Below are positions 1 to 12,624 of a DNA stretch of 64,000 nt, piece after piece (the stretch's first letter is position 1; every line of letters begins with the position of its first letter). The notes beneath the pieces are model-generated. The model did no database searches, was not told the DNA's origin, and worked only from the letters and a program-made list of their open reading frames with translations. The position numbers and the translations under genes were made by a program. Source of the DNA: Scilla litardierei (taxonomy: Eukaryota; Streptophyta; Magnoliopsida; Asparagales; Asparagaceae); the NCBI GenBank assembly GCA_030789695.1, contig CM061130.1, forward strand, positions 11,399,860 through 11,463,859, read 5' to 3'.

Positions 1-586
1 TTTTTTCCATATAGCAAGTGAAATTGACAAGTCAATTTAATAAAGTTCTTAAACTTTGAAAGTGTTGTTGTTTGATATATAGGTTAAACATACCCAAATC
101 ATTTGAATTTTTATTTTCTAATAATTTATACTGGTTAGATCACATCCAACTTAATGGATTACATATATGCATGCATGCATAAAATGATAAATTGGGATGG
201 TGATATGATGAGCTAAAAATTATATCATGAGATAGCCTATTGTATTTTTTTAAATTAATAATTTGAACCATTCATCTTAATCTAGCCATAAAGAGGTCTT
301 TATGTATTTAATTTTTTATGACTCTAAGCTTTCTTCACATGCATCAAGTGTTCTCAAGATGGACATCTTATGAGCTTCCTATAAATGTGACTAAGTTGGA
401 ATGGATTGATCTGTAGGTTGTTACTTGTTAGGGTTTAAAATGTCTATTTTAGGGGTGGGGAGTGGGGGTTGGGGGTGTATATATATTGATATGTTCTTCA
501 AGATAAATGGTACTGATTGTTTGGTGTTGCTGATTGAGTTAGCTCATGATAAAAATCTTTGCTTAACATCTCAACATATCATCAAG

Positions 587-588
<2 letters not shown>
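1..588. other. AT-rich non-genic sequence
   Basis: No coding region, RNA gene or recognisable transposon end is seen here. The sequence is AT-rich plant intergenic DNA leading into a long TA microsatellite. Confidence 0.5.

Positions 589-670
<82 letters not shown>
589..670. repeat. (AT)n microsatellite
   Basis: About 41 uninterrupted AT dinucleotides. A long open frame running through it encodes only an alternating Ile-Tyr stretch and is an artefact of the repeat. The length is likely polymorphic and error-prone in sequencing. Confidence 0.98.
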
Positions 671-673
<3 letters not shown>

Positions 674-2610
674 TACAATTTGAGTGAGACATCATTATCT
701 AATAGGTCCTTGCTGTTGTTATGCAACAATAGAGGTGAGATCTCTATTATAACAGGATCTTATGGGAAGCACTCAACATTCAAAAAGTTAGCTAGGTGAC
801 AAGTTAGATCTTTTCCCTAGATCTAATCTCTGGTGATCTGATAATAGTGATACCTAGCAAAGATCAAGATCGACAAGAAAAATAGATTAACTGACCATCC
901 ATAAGTGATTATCAAACAAGATGGCCCAAGATATGGTAGTAGAGGCAAAGACAAGTTAAAGATCATCTCAATGCATGACACATCCATTGAGTGGGTGGCA
1001 ACATTTTTGGCCAGTGGGAATCATCCTACAACCCCTAAAGGGGATTATGATCTTTTTCAAAGGATGCAAGATGTTGATGTTTTGTCTCAAGGTAGAGGCA
1101 GCAGCAGAACAAGGTTACCATCTTATTGGAGTGCGTAGAATGGTCTAAAAGGGTCTCTGTGCAATTTTGAGAAGGACCAAGGGGAGCCATAATACTAAAC
1201 CTACAATCAAGAAGGGAAAATGGAGCTCAAAAACCTTCCTAAGTTCCTCACCTCCCAGGAAGAAATTTATGTGAGGAAGTTTGAAATTGATTACCATCTA
1301 AAGTTTATACATCCAGAACGAAGGTATTTTAATGGCCTTTATGCAAAAATCTTAAAGGACGTGGTGGATGTAAATGTCCAATGATGGTTGAATAACTTTA
1401 CTTGCTACATCAACATGGAATCCAAAGCCTTTTGCACACATTTAAAGGCATGTGTAGTAATGTTGTGGAAGGCTACCTGCTTATTGGAAATTCACTTGGG
1501 CAAAAATGGATATTTCTTTTTCAAATTCAAAGACAAGTGAATACAATTGGGTTGTACATGTGTCCGTAGTTTTTTGATGGGTGGCTAACTGTGTTGTGGA
1601 AATGGTCACTGAATAGCGTTCATTGGTAACATTTGCTATCTTAAATATAGGTTGTGTTATGCAGATATTCTTAGCAAGCAGCTAGCTTTGTTGATGTCCA
1701 TCTTTATACCAGATATGCAAAAGCCTCATGGGAGCAGCTTTCATTCACTATGTGTTTCATAAAAGTCGAGACAATGAACTTTTCATTATCAAAAATTGCT
1801 CTGGAACTTGAAGATGGAGAGAGCATCAATATTGATGTGGAGTGTGAGGGGGTTTTCCTGGATGTATGAGGTGAAAGTGATTTGGACACTATGACTACCA
1901 CTGTCCAATAGAAGTGGTATGAGTGGAAAAAAGAAAAAAATTTCCAATGACATGCCATCAAGTCGAAGCGTTAAAGAGGCTTATAATGATATTCCATAAT
2001 CTAAGTATAGACTAAAAGGTGATGGAAATTTAGGTGACATCATGAGATACAAGCTGAGGATAATTCGATGAACACTTCAATTAAAGAGGCAGCATGCCTC
2101 TATGTGGGTTGGTCTGCAAGAAAGAATCAGATGACTTTGATCACTTATCATTTCAGTGTCATGGGTGTATGAGGATGACGTGTCTACAAAATCTATTAAT
2201 GTATGAGGAGGAAGTGTCTACAAAATCTATTAATGTTCATAATGTTGTAGTGACACGTCTTCTAGATGTACATGCCACCTTGATAATTCTGAAGAGTATA
2301 TGAAGTGGGTTTCAGATGATCTGCCTACAATCATTAATGTGAAAAATTCAGAATGACATCAGTTCATACACAAAGAATCTAATGACAAGATGGATAAAAA
2401 TAAGAAGGATTGATCAATCACCATCAGATTTATTGAGGAGAACACAACAAATAAGGGAACGAATTATTTTGGCTTTGGAAGTAATTTTTATAAATGAATG
2501 AGCTATAACAATGTGTTTGGTTGTGTTATTCTATATGAGAGTGCGATATGCCTTGTAAAAGAGATAATTTTAATTTCGTATCTTACTTCTAACTTGCAAC
2601 ATTTCAACTT
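671..2610. other. non-genic, possibly decayed sequence
   Basis: Short open frames on both strands resemble no family I recognise. Composition is slightly less AT-rich than the flanks, as in decayed transposon DNA, but I cannot assign it. A short direct repeat (about 21 bp, near 2181 and 2215) is present. Confidence 0.4.
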
Positions 2611-3129
2611 GGGGGATGTTTGGTTCCTCCAAACCCCACTCGAAAATGGGTTTTCAAGAATGCCACACAGCTTTCCTATTAGATTTCCAACAATTCTTTC
2701 TGTTCCTTGTCTTTATTTCACTCGAAAATGGGGTTTAAAGTGTCCATTTTTGAAATCTACTTTAGGTTTTTATCAAATTGTTTTTGAAGCTTTTTGACCA
2801 AAAAACATTGGAAGCTGACACAAAGGGATTACTAAATTATTTAAACAAGAATCTTCTATCTCTCCACCATCTCTCTCTTTAAAATGAATTTTTGAGTTTA
2901 ATTAGTAATAAAAATACCACCATTCATGCATTTTCTAAAAATGTTCTATTTCTTTTCCTCCAAAACAAGCAGAAAACTTTTATAAACGTGTTTTCCTTTA
3001 CACATTTTCTGATTTTTTTTTTAAAAAAGCAAATAATGGAAAGTGGTTTTTAAGAAATGCTCAAAAAGGTATTTCTAAGCTATACCAAATTTTTTTTTGA
3101 AAATGTGTTTCTAAGAGCCAAACAGCCCC
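2611..3129. mobile_element. MITE-like element with GGGG-TGTTTGG terminal inverted repeats
   Basis: The left end reads GGGGGATGTTTGG and the reverse complement of the right end reads GGGGCTGTTTGG. Both are followed inward by imperfectly similar AAAATG/TTTTC-rich sequence. The 519-bp element has no coding capacity. Such ends are typical of small PIF/Harbinger- or hAT-derived MITEs in plants. The flanks do not give a perfect target duplication (CTT versus TTA), so the superfamily is unresolved. Confidence 0.55.
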
Positions 3130-4002
3130 TTAATTACCAGTAATAACGCGAAATTGTTACATTTGAAATTATGCTTGTATACTAATTTTGAAAGTCTTAT
3201 AATTTCCTACATTTCAATATCTTTATATATGTAAGCACAAGTTGAGATTGTTTGAGTCATAATTTTATTATTCATAAGTCCAAACACATCCCATTTATAT
3301 ACCAGGCTTGAACTTATAAACCCAAACCCATTTTGACTTAGGTCATAATTAGATGTAAGGATAAAATGGGCCAATGCCAGACTAATCAAAGGGTGAATCC
3401 GGCCACAGCCTAAATTTTTTGAGACTTTAATGCAAGCTTACCTTCAACGCTGTGCTTTGTACAGAGGGGCCATATTTCTAGGCATTTGACCCATCCGTGA
3501 CCTAACTTTTTTACATGCATTTTCAAAGAGTAACAAGATTATTGAATGTATTGAACTTAAAAAAATAATTACCAAAATTTTAATGAAATTTATCATAATT
3601 TGGTATTAAGTAAAACACTAAGATAAAATATCTTCATACATTATTGCATCCGAATATTAGTTTCAAGGGTTGAATGGTAATGGTTACATGAGTCATGTCC
3701 AAGCATGGCCTAATACCAATGCCAGCCAATCATGCCACTTTATTGGCAATGTTTGGCAAAATGAGTTTGGGCAATAGTAACCTCAATCCCCGTCTGACTC
3801 TTCCAAACGGATATTTTGGAGCAAAAATCGTAGGAATTAGATAGAATGCGTTTGGTAATTTTTAAAAGTAATTTTTACTTTGCCTCTTTTTTGGGACAAA
3901 ACCCAACTCCAACCCCAGCTTGGCATTAATACTCGGCATACTTCATGATTTATCTGATAAAAGTCTAAAAATTTGTAACAGCAGACAAGTTTTAGATTAT
4001 GA
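3130..4002. other. non-genic sequence
   Basis: AT-rich sequence with no gene, clear repeat or transposon end that I can support. Confidence 0.4.
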
Positions 4003-5387
4003 ACACTTGATTCAAAATTCAGAATTCATGTATATTGAATCAAATAATGGATATGTTCATACAACTTTTAGTAATAAATTTGGATTGAATAATGTATATT
4101 GAAACAAATAATGTCAATTGAATGACCACAGTAATAAATTTGGATCAACTTATTTTTTTATTATAACTTTCCAGTAAATAACGACTTTTAAAGACATCAA
4201 AATCCCCAATAATGGATATGTTCATAAAATTTTAATAATAAATGAAATATAATCTTTTCATATCCTCAAAACTTCTGTAAATTTTTTTTAAAGAAAAGAC
4301 TTTATTTTTGAGGTGTTATGTCAAAATATCTAAATTTGAACATCCCTCAATTATATTTACTTCTTTTTACAGAGGGTAGATTTCAGAAACCCCTCGGTTT
4401 CTCTCGAACTTTTCAACATTTCTTAAAAATTCCCCTAAACTATGAAACACTTAAGAAACCCCCTCGAACTTTGCTTACTTTTTGAAAAAGGTCCATTGAC
4501 TTTCCCACTGGAAAAGTACACATGGGGTCAACATGATTATTTTATGGGACTGTAATCCCCTTTCCATCTCTTTTATGTATGCTATCACATTAACCTATCA
4601 CTTATTTATTATTTCAACAACTTTTATCTTGATTATGATGGTTGTGATATGATCTAAGGCACACTCGCCTATTAGTCTCCAAATTTATGGGTGAACAAAG
4701 GCAAGTGATGATTTATATTTTTCTTCTATCGCTTGATTTTGATAAAATAGATTGAAAAACTTCATCTTTTACTGGTAGGAGAGAGATGTATTCAAGTTCA
4801 AGCTCATTATCTTCAAGGACTTGATCCTATGGTTTGAAAGCATATGTTTGTAGATCTACCATATTGAAGAACCCAAGTCATCTATTTGGGGATGCCCAAG
4901 GCGAATAGGTTGGGATCGTGGGTTTTTTTAGTGGGTTCCCAATTCTACCATCTATGGGAGGAAGCTGTTTTAGAACCATCGAAGGAGATAGATGAGATGC
5001 TTCCAAACAAACGAGAAGATATAACTAATCTAATAGATGAAACAGAAGAAACCAGATTAAGAGATGGTAGAATGTTTGAAAACCAAGTAATTAGTAGATA
5101 AATATAGGAGAGGTTAACGTTTGCAAATTTATGTGTAATTTGCAGGATCCTGGTAGGATTCACGTTAGGTAAGATGCAATGAATATGTAAGGTGTTGTAC
5201 TTCTATATACAAAGCTATAAGTATTTCTCTGCTAAGGTAAGTTCCTTTATGATAATTGAATTTGTAAAATCTGTTGATTCATAGACTTGGTAATTTTGTT
5301 CTCTTTCTAATGTTGTCATGCTGCATAGCAATGGGGTTGCAGTGTTGCCGGCCATGGATATAGATAATCCATTTTACTTTCTGAGAT

Positions 5388-5560
5388 GTTTGACAGAGAA
5401 CTATCTCAAAACTCCCAAGTACTTTCTAAGTTTTATCAGGAAACTTCCAATTACTTTCATAGTACTTTCAGAAAACCCCTAAATACTGGAACGATATTTT
5501 TAGAAAACCCCAAATACTATGTGGATATTTCATAAAAACCCCAGTTTATTTTATAGTATT
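5388..5560. repeat. degenerate tandem AAAACCCC repeats inside the MULE
   Basis: Successive 30-40 bp blocks share the pattern TTTCAGAAAACCCCTAAATACT / TTAGAAAACCCCAAATACTA / TTCATAAAAACCCCAG. The same block appears at about 53225-53400 in copy B. The phrases resemble the element's own terminal inverted repeats, so this may be an internal reiteration of terminal sequence. Confidence 0.5.
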
Positions 5561-6535
5561 TTCAAAAAAGCACCATAATTTGGAGAATAATTTAAAAACA
5601 AACACATTCCAAAATTAGGCTTTTGCATTCCAGAAAAATCCAACACATTCCAGGAAAATACAACACATCCCACACATTCCAAAAAATCCAACACATTCCA
5701 ATATTCAATGTACTTTTCTTTCATGTTATCTTTTCGCAAACAATGCCTTTAAGAGATTAGGTGTTAGCATTGGCACACAACTTGCAAAAAAGAAGCAATA
5801 TATGCTGGCATACGCCATATGAACAAAAATAATCTAGCAACAATATTGCTACAACTTACATTGCTTAGTCCCAATGGGCAATGTTTACAACCTAATAGAT
5901 CACAACTGTGAATTGCATAGCCATCTGATAGGAAATAGTTCATAAACCATTAACAAAGTACATGTAATGGTTATCAACTTCAACAAGTACACCAGCTTAT
6001 AGTTCATAATCCAAGTTACAATGAAAATTTCAAAAGTAAATAGAGTTTTTTGTTTGGTTTGCATGGCACAAAACAAGCAAACACCATATGCAATTTAAAC
6101 ATTTGAAAACTAAGTAGGAATTGCTGCTTGACCCTCACCATGTGATGTTTGGGATGAGTTTTGCAAATGTACCACTAAATGTCCTTATACTGCACAAGCA
6201 TAATGTGTAAGATGACAACATGAACAAAATACAATACCGTAGCTTTCTTCAAGGGCGGTCTTATATATCTAGAGATAACTCTCTTGAATCTACTTCTTGT
6301 GCCCATTGTAGCTCCTTACAAATTCATATCTACTCTAACTTGATTTTTTGCCGTCTGATTAGAGGGCTGTTGTTGTTGTTTACGAGGGTGTTCACCGTTA
6401 ATCCTCATCTCAGCACCAATAGTTATGCCAAAACCTCCACCACTTTGCAAATTAGTAGTCTCCATTCCTTCTTTCCTCTTGTACATAAGCACACCCCCTT
6501 ATGTGTAGCAGATTGCCTTAATTTGTACTAATGCA

Positions 6536-6980
6536 AAAAACCATCCCCCTCTCCAACATTGGCTCATTTAGATCCTTTTGAGCATCGTACTTAGGCCATT
6601 GAACTCCAAAGTTGCTATCTTTGTCATTTAATTGCACCAAGATATGCAAGGTCTAACTGTCATCACATTCTGATTCAATATTATCCAAATTGAGGTTGCA
6701 TATATCTCTACCTAATATTTCAACATTCTTATACTTCTTAGGTCTTCCTTTGCTAGCATTTACCTTCTTAGTTTCAGTTACTTCAACTTCAGCATGTACC
6801 TTCATCTACCCATCCTCCATCTTTACCAACTACAACATCGTCAGCTACAGTATCTTTATGTATATCTGCGCCTTCAACATTTTCCCTATCTACATCTTCT
6901 CCAAATTCTTTAGTTCTAATATCATTAGTTTTATATTTAGATTTTCTGGTGATAGATTCTATGGTTTGTTTGATGGGTAA
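6536..6980 (-). pseudogene. MuDR-type transposase N-terminal remnant
   Basis: Read on the minus strand, this gives broken blocks joined by frameshifts. First comes a charged segment with ASKGRPKKYKN near 6740. An acidic stretch around 6670 follows, and then EPMLERGMVF near 6545-6575. The last resembles the P-x-F-x-x-GM-x-F motif that opens the conserved domain of MuDR-family transposases. The reading then runs into unrelated sequence and stops, so the catalytic core is missing. In copy B only the last part of this remnant (near 54360-54540) survives a deletion. Assignment rests on motif resemblance and is tentative. Confidence 0.4.
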
Positions 6981-9601
6981 AAGAGGGGTTTTTGTGGAGA
7001 AAACACCCGTGGAAAGCCAAAAATCACATATTTGCTCCTAAAGCTCCCGCACGCCTCCTCCGCTGATAGGTGATAGTCGTAGTCGTATCATTTGGCTCCA
7101 TCTTTCTAATGCATTCTGCTAGGGTTTTGATGGTAAAAAGTGGATTTTTATTGCACAAATCAGATCTGAAATTCTAAAAGCCCTACTACAAAACAAAGCA
7201 ATTACTTGCTAAATAACTCCTACGAATAGATAGAACAACTCACTTGAGATTACTCTAAGGGAAATAGAAAAATTCCTAATACAAATTATCTAGGGATTAA
7301 ACCAATAAACTAAAGAAAGTTCTCTCAATTTTTGCATCCTCTCTAGGGCCGGGTCAGCCCCCCTTAAATAGAAAACTCCCATATTTGTTATTTTACTCAA
7401 ATATCCCTCCACCCAAAAATCAGCTGCATCTCTTTCTCTGCATCTCCTCTAGCTCTATTCCATTGCATTAACTCCTTATCAACCCCTTCATTACTTGGAT
7501 AATAATTACTATCATTGTCATTGTCTTCTTCTACATCCCCCACATCCCTCTATTAGTTTCCTTATTTTTCTTCCTAACATTCTACATGACTCCTTATATG
7601 CATGTCAGGTAGCTTCATCGTACAATCCTTCCTAAGCATCTCCATGGCTTGGCCCAATGTAAGATTTTGAGGCATCGCTCATCATTTTTGTCGTTGTTCA
7701 TGTACTCCAGTTCCACCAATATTATCATGAACACATTGGCTTCATCATTTTTGTCTAAATCTTATTCACATAATTAACTTGCACCTGGTTGGCTTCATCA
7801 TCAGGCAAGCAATATACATGCAGTAGCTCCGTCCTAGTTGGCTTCATCATCAGGCAAGCTATATGCATGCAGTAGCTCCGTATAACATGTCACCGTCTCT
7901 AAATGTTTAATGTATAGCACTACATTCACGTTGACATCTAAATGTGTAAGTAGCTACATGACTGTTACATCATTGTGTAAATCTGCACTAACCCAATGTT
8001 CATGGTCATATGTGGTAGCTTCTCACAAACTTTGTCATTAACAGCCAATACAATGTCTTGTGAGTGTTAGACAACTAAATTTGTCAGCGTCAAAGTTCTC
8101 TATCATATGCATCTTCCCCCCAACATTTCTTCTCCTTTTGCTGACCGGTTGAAAAGAAACAATGTAATGTACTTTTGTATTCATGACTGCTAATTAAACA
8201 AACCAGTTGACTTAGCACACTCATCAGCTAGAAAAATAATTGATTACTAATCTACTCTTAATATATTCATTACTAGTCTAATCTTAACATAAAAAAGAAG
8301 TTACAAACATATCAATCGATTACTAATTTATTCTTAACATATGTAATTACAATGTTATTCTCCATTAAACTAACACAGTTCTATAGGCTGAAAGTATCCA
8401 CATTTCCAACAAGTACTTTAAAGTTATCACACTAAGAAGCTCTTTTGAACCGTCTTTCCCCCCGGCAAAAAATTGAATATTTACACTCAATTTCTCCCAC
8501 TGACTTCATAAAGCATTTTAACAACTGAGTGCACAGAACTGCCATAAAGACCAGCTAAAGCTCCTGCCTTTTCAGTACTCAACACTATTACTTGTTCTAT
8601 TCATCTACACAACCATCCTGACCTAATAAAATCCTGAATTCTAATCAAATCTCCAAATAAATTACCAACTACTTATCAACCAGGGAAAGAGCTGTAGATC
8701 TACTTCCCATAGATAAATCAATATACAGAACTAATGAAGAAAAATTCAAACCCCAAAAGAATTTAAAAAGGATATTTTTAAACATCTATCATCGTATCAG
8801 TACATACATTCGCAAACCAGATATGGTCTTCATTCCTATAGCAGATCAAAACAGTTGGAGCACCATTCTATCACGGTGAGACACTATCAGATGATTACAA
8901 TCTCAAGTTGACCGTCGTGTTGCTCCACAAACGAGTTCTTGAGATGTGATAAATTTATCTTTTAACCGAAGTAGTCAAGAAGTCAGCATTACAATAACGA
9001 GAAAATTAGTCAATTTTCCAATTCTATTAATGGTGTTAGGGACTTTTTGGAAGGTGCAAAATTCGATGGGTTTCTTGGGAGTTTAATAGTTTAATATAGT
9101 TTTCTTGAAATGCTCTAAATTTTGAAGGAGTTTCTGAAATGTACACTTTAACAAAATTCCCAATTGTGGTTGTACAAGTAATATTCTGATTATATTGGCC
9201 TACTTTTTAATAAACTCTACAAGCCCAACTCTTTTAATTTCTAATCTCCTAAGACCTCAAGCCCAAGGCCCATTGGCACCTCCCTTTTAATTAGAAATCC
9301 CTTTCATTTACTAACTAACCCACTCATCCCACTCATGCACTCACGAGCCCATCGAAACCCCCGCATTCCCTTTCGTTCTCTTCACTCGCTCGAGCCCAGC
9401 GCACGAGCCCTCTCTCACATCTCATTCGCATTGACGAGCCCAAAACCCAGATGCCCTTTTTCGTTCCCCCTCGCGAGCGATAGCGGCGGATGCGAAGGGT
9501 TTTCAAAACCCTAATGTAATCCGACGACGTGTGACCCCTCTCGCGAGATTTTCTCGATGATTTTAGATACCGATCATCACACGATAAGTCCCCTCCCCCC
9601 T

Positions 9602-9610
9602 CTATTTATA
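9602..9610 (+). promoter_or_regulatory. TATA box of the solo LTR
   Basis: CTATTTATA lies about 410 bp into the LTR, downstream of a C-rich tract, and is the probable start of the former R region. The same box is at about 62326 in the second LTR copy. Confidence 0.5.
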
Positions 9611-11402
9611 CGAGAGCTTTCTAGGGTTTTCCATATGCGAAAATTATCTATCTTCCAAAGTTTTTGATTTTTGCTTCTGAGTTTTCAATCTTGCTTTTGG
9701 GGATTCGACATTGCCCCTAGGGTTTGGATTTGCTTTGGGATTTTCGGATTGCTCTGAGGGATTTTTCAAATTTGATATTGGGCTTTGAATTTCTTATTTT
9801 GCTCTCGCAAAACTCCGTTTCAGGTAGATTCGTATTCATATTAAGCTTTTAATTATTTTATTTTCGGTAATGGAAGTGATTATTCATGCAAATTTAGCGA
9901 GGTTTACCCATAAGATGAATTTATTTTGGCACCTAGTTTAGATTCACGACGTTATGGCCGTTGTCTGATGTTTTCGTTTAGACCCTTGCGTCGATTCTTG
10001 TTGTGATCGGCCGCCGGGGGAAGGCACGGCTTAGGGGTTGTCTACGTCTCTCATGTGTTAGGTTGACATTGTTCCTAGGTTACTTTTGTTGCTACCTTTG
10101 TTGATAATGATTTGTTTTTACATATATAGTTTTTCTTATTCAATCATCATCTTGTTTTTCTTGTTGGCATACTCCGCCTCAGGATTGCTGCTTGTTTTTC
10201 TTTCATCCACATGCATGCATGATTATCCAGTTGCTAGGGCTGGTGTTCAGTTGCTTGATGCAAACTTGTTAGTGGTGATTAGATTGCTTGATGTTACTGT
10301 ATAATGGTTCAGTCACCGATGTATTTTAGTCTCCTGATTACTTACGGTCATGTTTGCATGCAATTTTATGCATTGTTTGTTACTGTTTAGTCGTCTGTAT
10401 GCTTGCTATTTGAAATTCATTCCATTGGGAGTTTTGAGGATGTTAGCTTGTCGATCTGCCTGCTTGTTGCTTGCTGATTTGTGATCATGTGCTTGCTATT
10501 TGCTTGACTGATTTGGGCCCCGTGTGCTGATGTTTTCGTTGACAAGATGATCGGTTGAGAACTGTACGCTCTTACTATCATAATTTCGGCCCAAATTGAT
10601 ATTTTCCCCTTCTATGTAAAAATTTAAGCCGAGCAACCCCTCTAGGCAGGTTGACCACAACCCATTAAGGGTGTCAAATCATGAATCTGATCCATTGAGT
10701 CTTTTTCCCATATGTTTTCAGTACTTTTCGTCTTTTTCCTTATTGTATCTATAAATTGTGGTTTAAATTATCGCTTCCATGAAATTGTTAACTTCAATTG
10801 TTAACTATTGTGTTCCTGCTTATGAGATTCGACATGCGAAAGATTGAAAGTTTGGTTTCTGGCTTATACTAAATTACATGATTAGAGATTATGCAATGTG
10901 ATTATACAATGATATTGGTACACCTGATATATGCACATGACTTGACAATCCTGAACATAGTTTGCATTACACTCTCTAATTATGTAATTTAGGGATTAAA
11001 GACATGAACATGATATTTGATACCCTAGAAGTAGAATTACACTTGACATCACGGGTTTTGGGAAGCTTATAATTGAGAGGGTGCAGGAGCGATTGAAGCC
11101 ATGCTTATCACCCATATCTGAGAGGATGTCCTTTTAGAGATCCTGAGTTCTCGGTACAGTTTGATCTCTATACTCGGCCCGAGGTAGTATCCTGTGGTCC
11201 AAGGTGGAATTCATGTTGCACATCGTGCTCTCCTAGTCTTTTGTTTAAGTTGCTTAATTCTTACTGCCACTTAAATCATGTCAGGTCAGTAGTTTTTCCT
11301 TTACAGTTTCTCTTGTGTCTTTTAGTTGCTGCAAAATAAATTAATTAACTGTTTAATATGTATGCAATCTACTTTATTAATGGTGGTTCAATTTCATCAG
11401 GT

Positions 11403-11474
11403 GACACACAGCTTGAAGAGGAGGCTCCGCAGTATGAGGAGTCTGATTTTCCTGTTGAGGACGCTGATTTCTGA
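11403..11474 (+). other. short acidic reading frame in the LTR
   Basis: After a good splice acceptor (TTTCATCAG at 11400) the frame opens GTGACACACAGCTTGAAGAG and encodes about 23 residues rich in Glu and Asp, ending in TGA. The complete gypsy LTR has an acidic frame in the same place after the same GTGACAC phrase (16699-16806). This may be a conserved terminal exon of LTR transcripts, but coding function is unproven. Confidence 0.35.
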
Positions 11475-11745
11475 ACCTCTGTGTTACAAGGAGAGTTTTA
11501 TCTTTCTTTTAGTTATTTTCTTTCAGTACTTATTTAGTTTAGCAATTATTTAGTTGAGCGATGTTTCCTTTCTGCCTAGCCAATGTAATTCTTTTCAATG
11601 TTGAAATAAAACGAGTATTTTTTACCTTTGTCTTACATATTTCATATTTACACTATATTGATTTCACTGGTATCTGCAAGACCTGCAAAACTATTCAGAG
11701 TGTGACGGCACCCGTTTCTGGGTCGTAACACTGATGTTTTAGCAT

Positions 11746-12057
11746 ATGCCTTGCGCACATGCGATTGACGCAACGTCAAGACATGATTATGATGCAAATA
11801 TATCTTACTTATCGTTTTGTTCATCCTGGTATAGCGTGGGAAAATATCGAAGTTCTTATAGCCCCATATTTCACCCCCACCCGATTCACGTTTTTGGAAG
11901 GATTGTGATCTCTCCCTGTCAAAAGAAGAGCACATGGTCGGCCACCATTGGTTCTCGTATTCGTAGGGCCATGTATATACCTTAGGAGTGCAGTAGGCAG
12001 AATATGTGTAGCAAATGTAACCAGCTCAGCCATTATAAATCTCATTGCAAAAATTCA
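11746..12057 (+). pseudogene. Mutator-like transposase C-terminal remnant (SWIM finger and zinc knuckle)
   Basis: The frame begins MPCAHAIDAT, resembling the G-I-P-C-x-H-A core of the SWIM zinc finger of plant MULE transposases. It continues through YSVGKYRSSYSPIFHPHP, the region that usually follows it. After a stop at 11983-11985 the same frame gives MCSKCNQLSHYKSHC, a C-x2-C-x4-H-x4-C zinc knuckle typical of the end of these proteins, and stops near 12055. The catalytic domain is absent, and the solo LTR was inserted directly upstream. The remnant is on the opposite strand from the transposase piece at 6536-6980, so it probably belongs to a different MULE. Confidence 0.6.
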
Positions 12058-12356
12058 CCTCACACAACATCATAATGAACACTTCTAATTTCTTGCATTT
12101 TATGTCTGCACATGTGTTCTCATTTTACATTACGTGCATTTTCTATTACTTGTGTTATTTATGGCATGCACATATTTAAATTGTTTACATATTGTGAGGC
12201 TTCGTCACATGGAGGAGGAGGTTCTCATATCTGATGCAACCCAAGACAATCTAAAGACGATGTAATGACGACAAAGCTAGATTCACTTCTCGTTGTCATT
12301 TGTTGTGATCGCCATTGTTTTTTTGTATTCAGGTGTTTTATACATTAGGAGGTAAT

Positions 12357-12434
12357 GTATTGAGAGTTTATTAAATTTTGAAATATATTTCATGTATTGA
12401 GGGTTTATTAAAATTTGAAATATATTTTCATGTA
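12357..12434. repeat. two-copy tandem duplication (about 38 bp)
   Basis: GTATTGAGAGTTTATTAAAT... is followed directly by GTATTGAGGGTTTATTAAAA..., two near-identical AT-rich units. Confidence 0.8.
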
Positions 12435-12561
12435 ATTGATGTAATAATTATCGTCAAATTATTCAATATCGTATAAATTTTGTGTTTGGGTTGAAATATG
12501 ATTAAATAGTATGTGAAATTGGTATAAAGCGTATCAAATTACTCGCCATAGAGTAATGCAG

Positions 12562-12624
12562 ATAGCTCCTCAGACTTTGCATACCCGGGCTTTTGGAAGC
12601 ATACTGAAGAGAATGCAGGCTTGA
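12562..12624 (+). other. possible terminal coding exon, unidentified
   Basis: A plausible acceptor (AATGCAG) is followed by a 21-codon frame ending QTLHTRAFGSILKRMQA and TGA. The sequence after it looks like a 3' untranslated region. I do not recognise the peptide, and no upstream exon is visible in the 12060-12560 interval. It could be the tail of a host gene whose body lies beyond the inserted elements, or chance. Confidence 0.25.

Larger units (their letters stand above)
4376..9145 (-). mobile_element. degenerate Mutator-like element with long terminal inverted repeats (copy A)
   Basis: The stretch 4376-4495 (ATTTCAGAAACCCC..., CCCCTCGAACTTTG...) is similar to the reverse complement of 9026-9145, giving inverted repeats of roughly 110-120 bp with many mismatches. 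Between them, on the minus strand, lies a decayed MuDR-type transposase remnant. Long inverted repeats around such a remnant point to the Mutator superfamily. I could not find a convincing 9-bp target duplication. The rest of the interior (6981-9025) shows no intact gene. Confidence 0.5.
4003..11260 (+). repeat. duplication copy A (partner of 51823-64000)
   Basis: From TGAACACTTGATTCAAA at 4003 this tract aligns collinearly, at high identity by eye, with 51823 onwards. It includes MULE sequence and the start of an LTR. Differences are structural. Copy B lacks the material between about 6720 and 8820, and it contains a 7.0-kb copia insertion that is absent here at about 9386. Homology still holds at the window end, which corresponds to 11260 in this copy, so the true extent is unknown. 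It could be a segmental duplication or two insertions of one composite repeat. Confidence 0.8.
9191..11730 (+). mobile_element. solo LTR of a Tekay-like gypsy family (2.5 kb)
   Basis: The 2540-bp segment is flanked by the 5-bp target duplication CTGAT (9186-9190 and 11731-11735). Its right end, GGTCGTAACA, resembles the right end of the complete gypsy LTR here (GGTCGTGACA), and its length is close (2540 versus 2561 bp). The left end reads TATATTGG here but TGTAATGG in copy B (54895), so the canonical TG has mutated in this copy. A TATA box lies at 9602-9610, and an acidic reading frame sits near the 3' end, as in the other LTR. No internal region follows, so this is a solo LTR produced by LTR-LTR recombination. 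Confidence 0.8.

Noticed and set aside
425..799. 124-residue open frame with a long Ile-Tyr run
   Set aside because: It is the translation of the TA microsatellite; no domain and no conserved flanks.
9191..11730. complete LTR retrotransposon starting at 9191
   Set aside because: The 5-bp duplication CTGAT directly flanks a single LTR; there is no internal region or second LTR in copy A.
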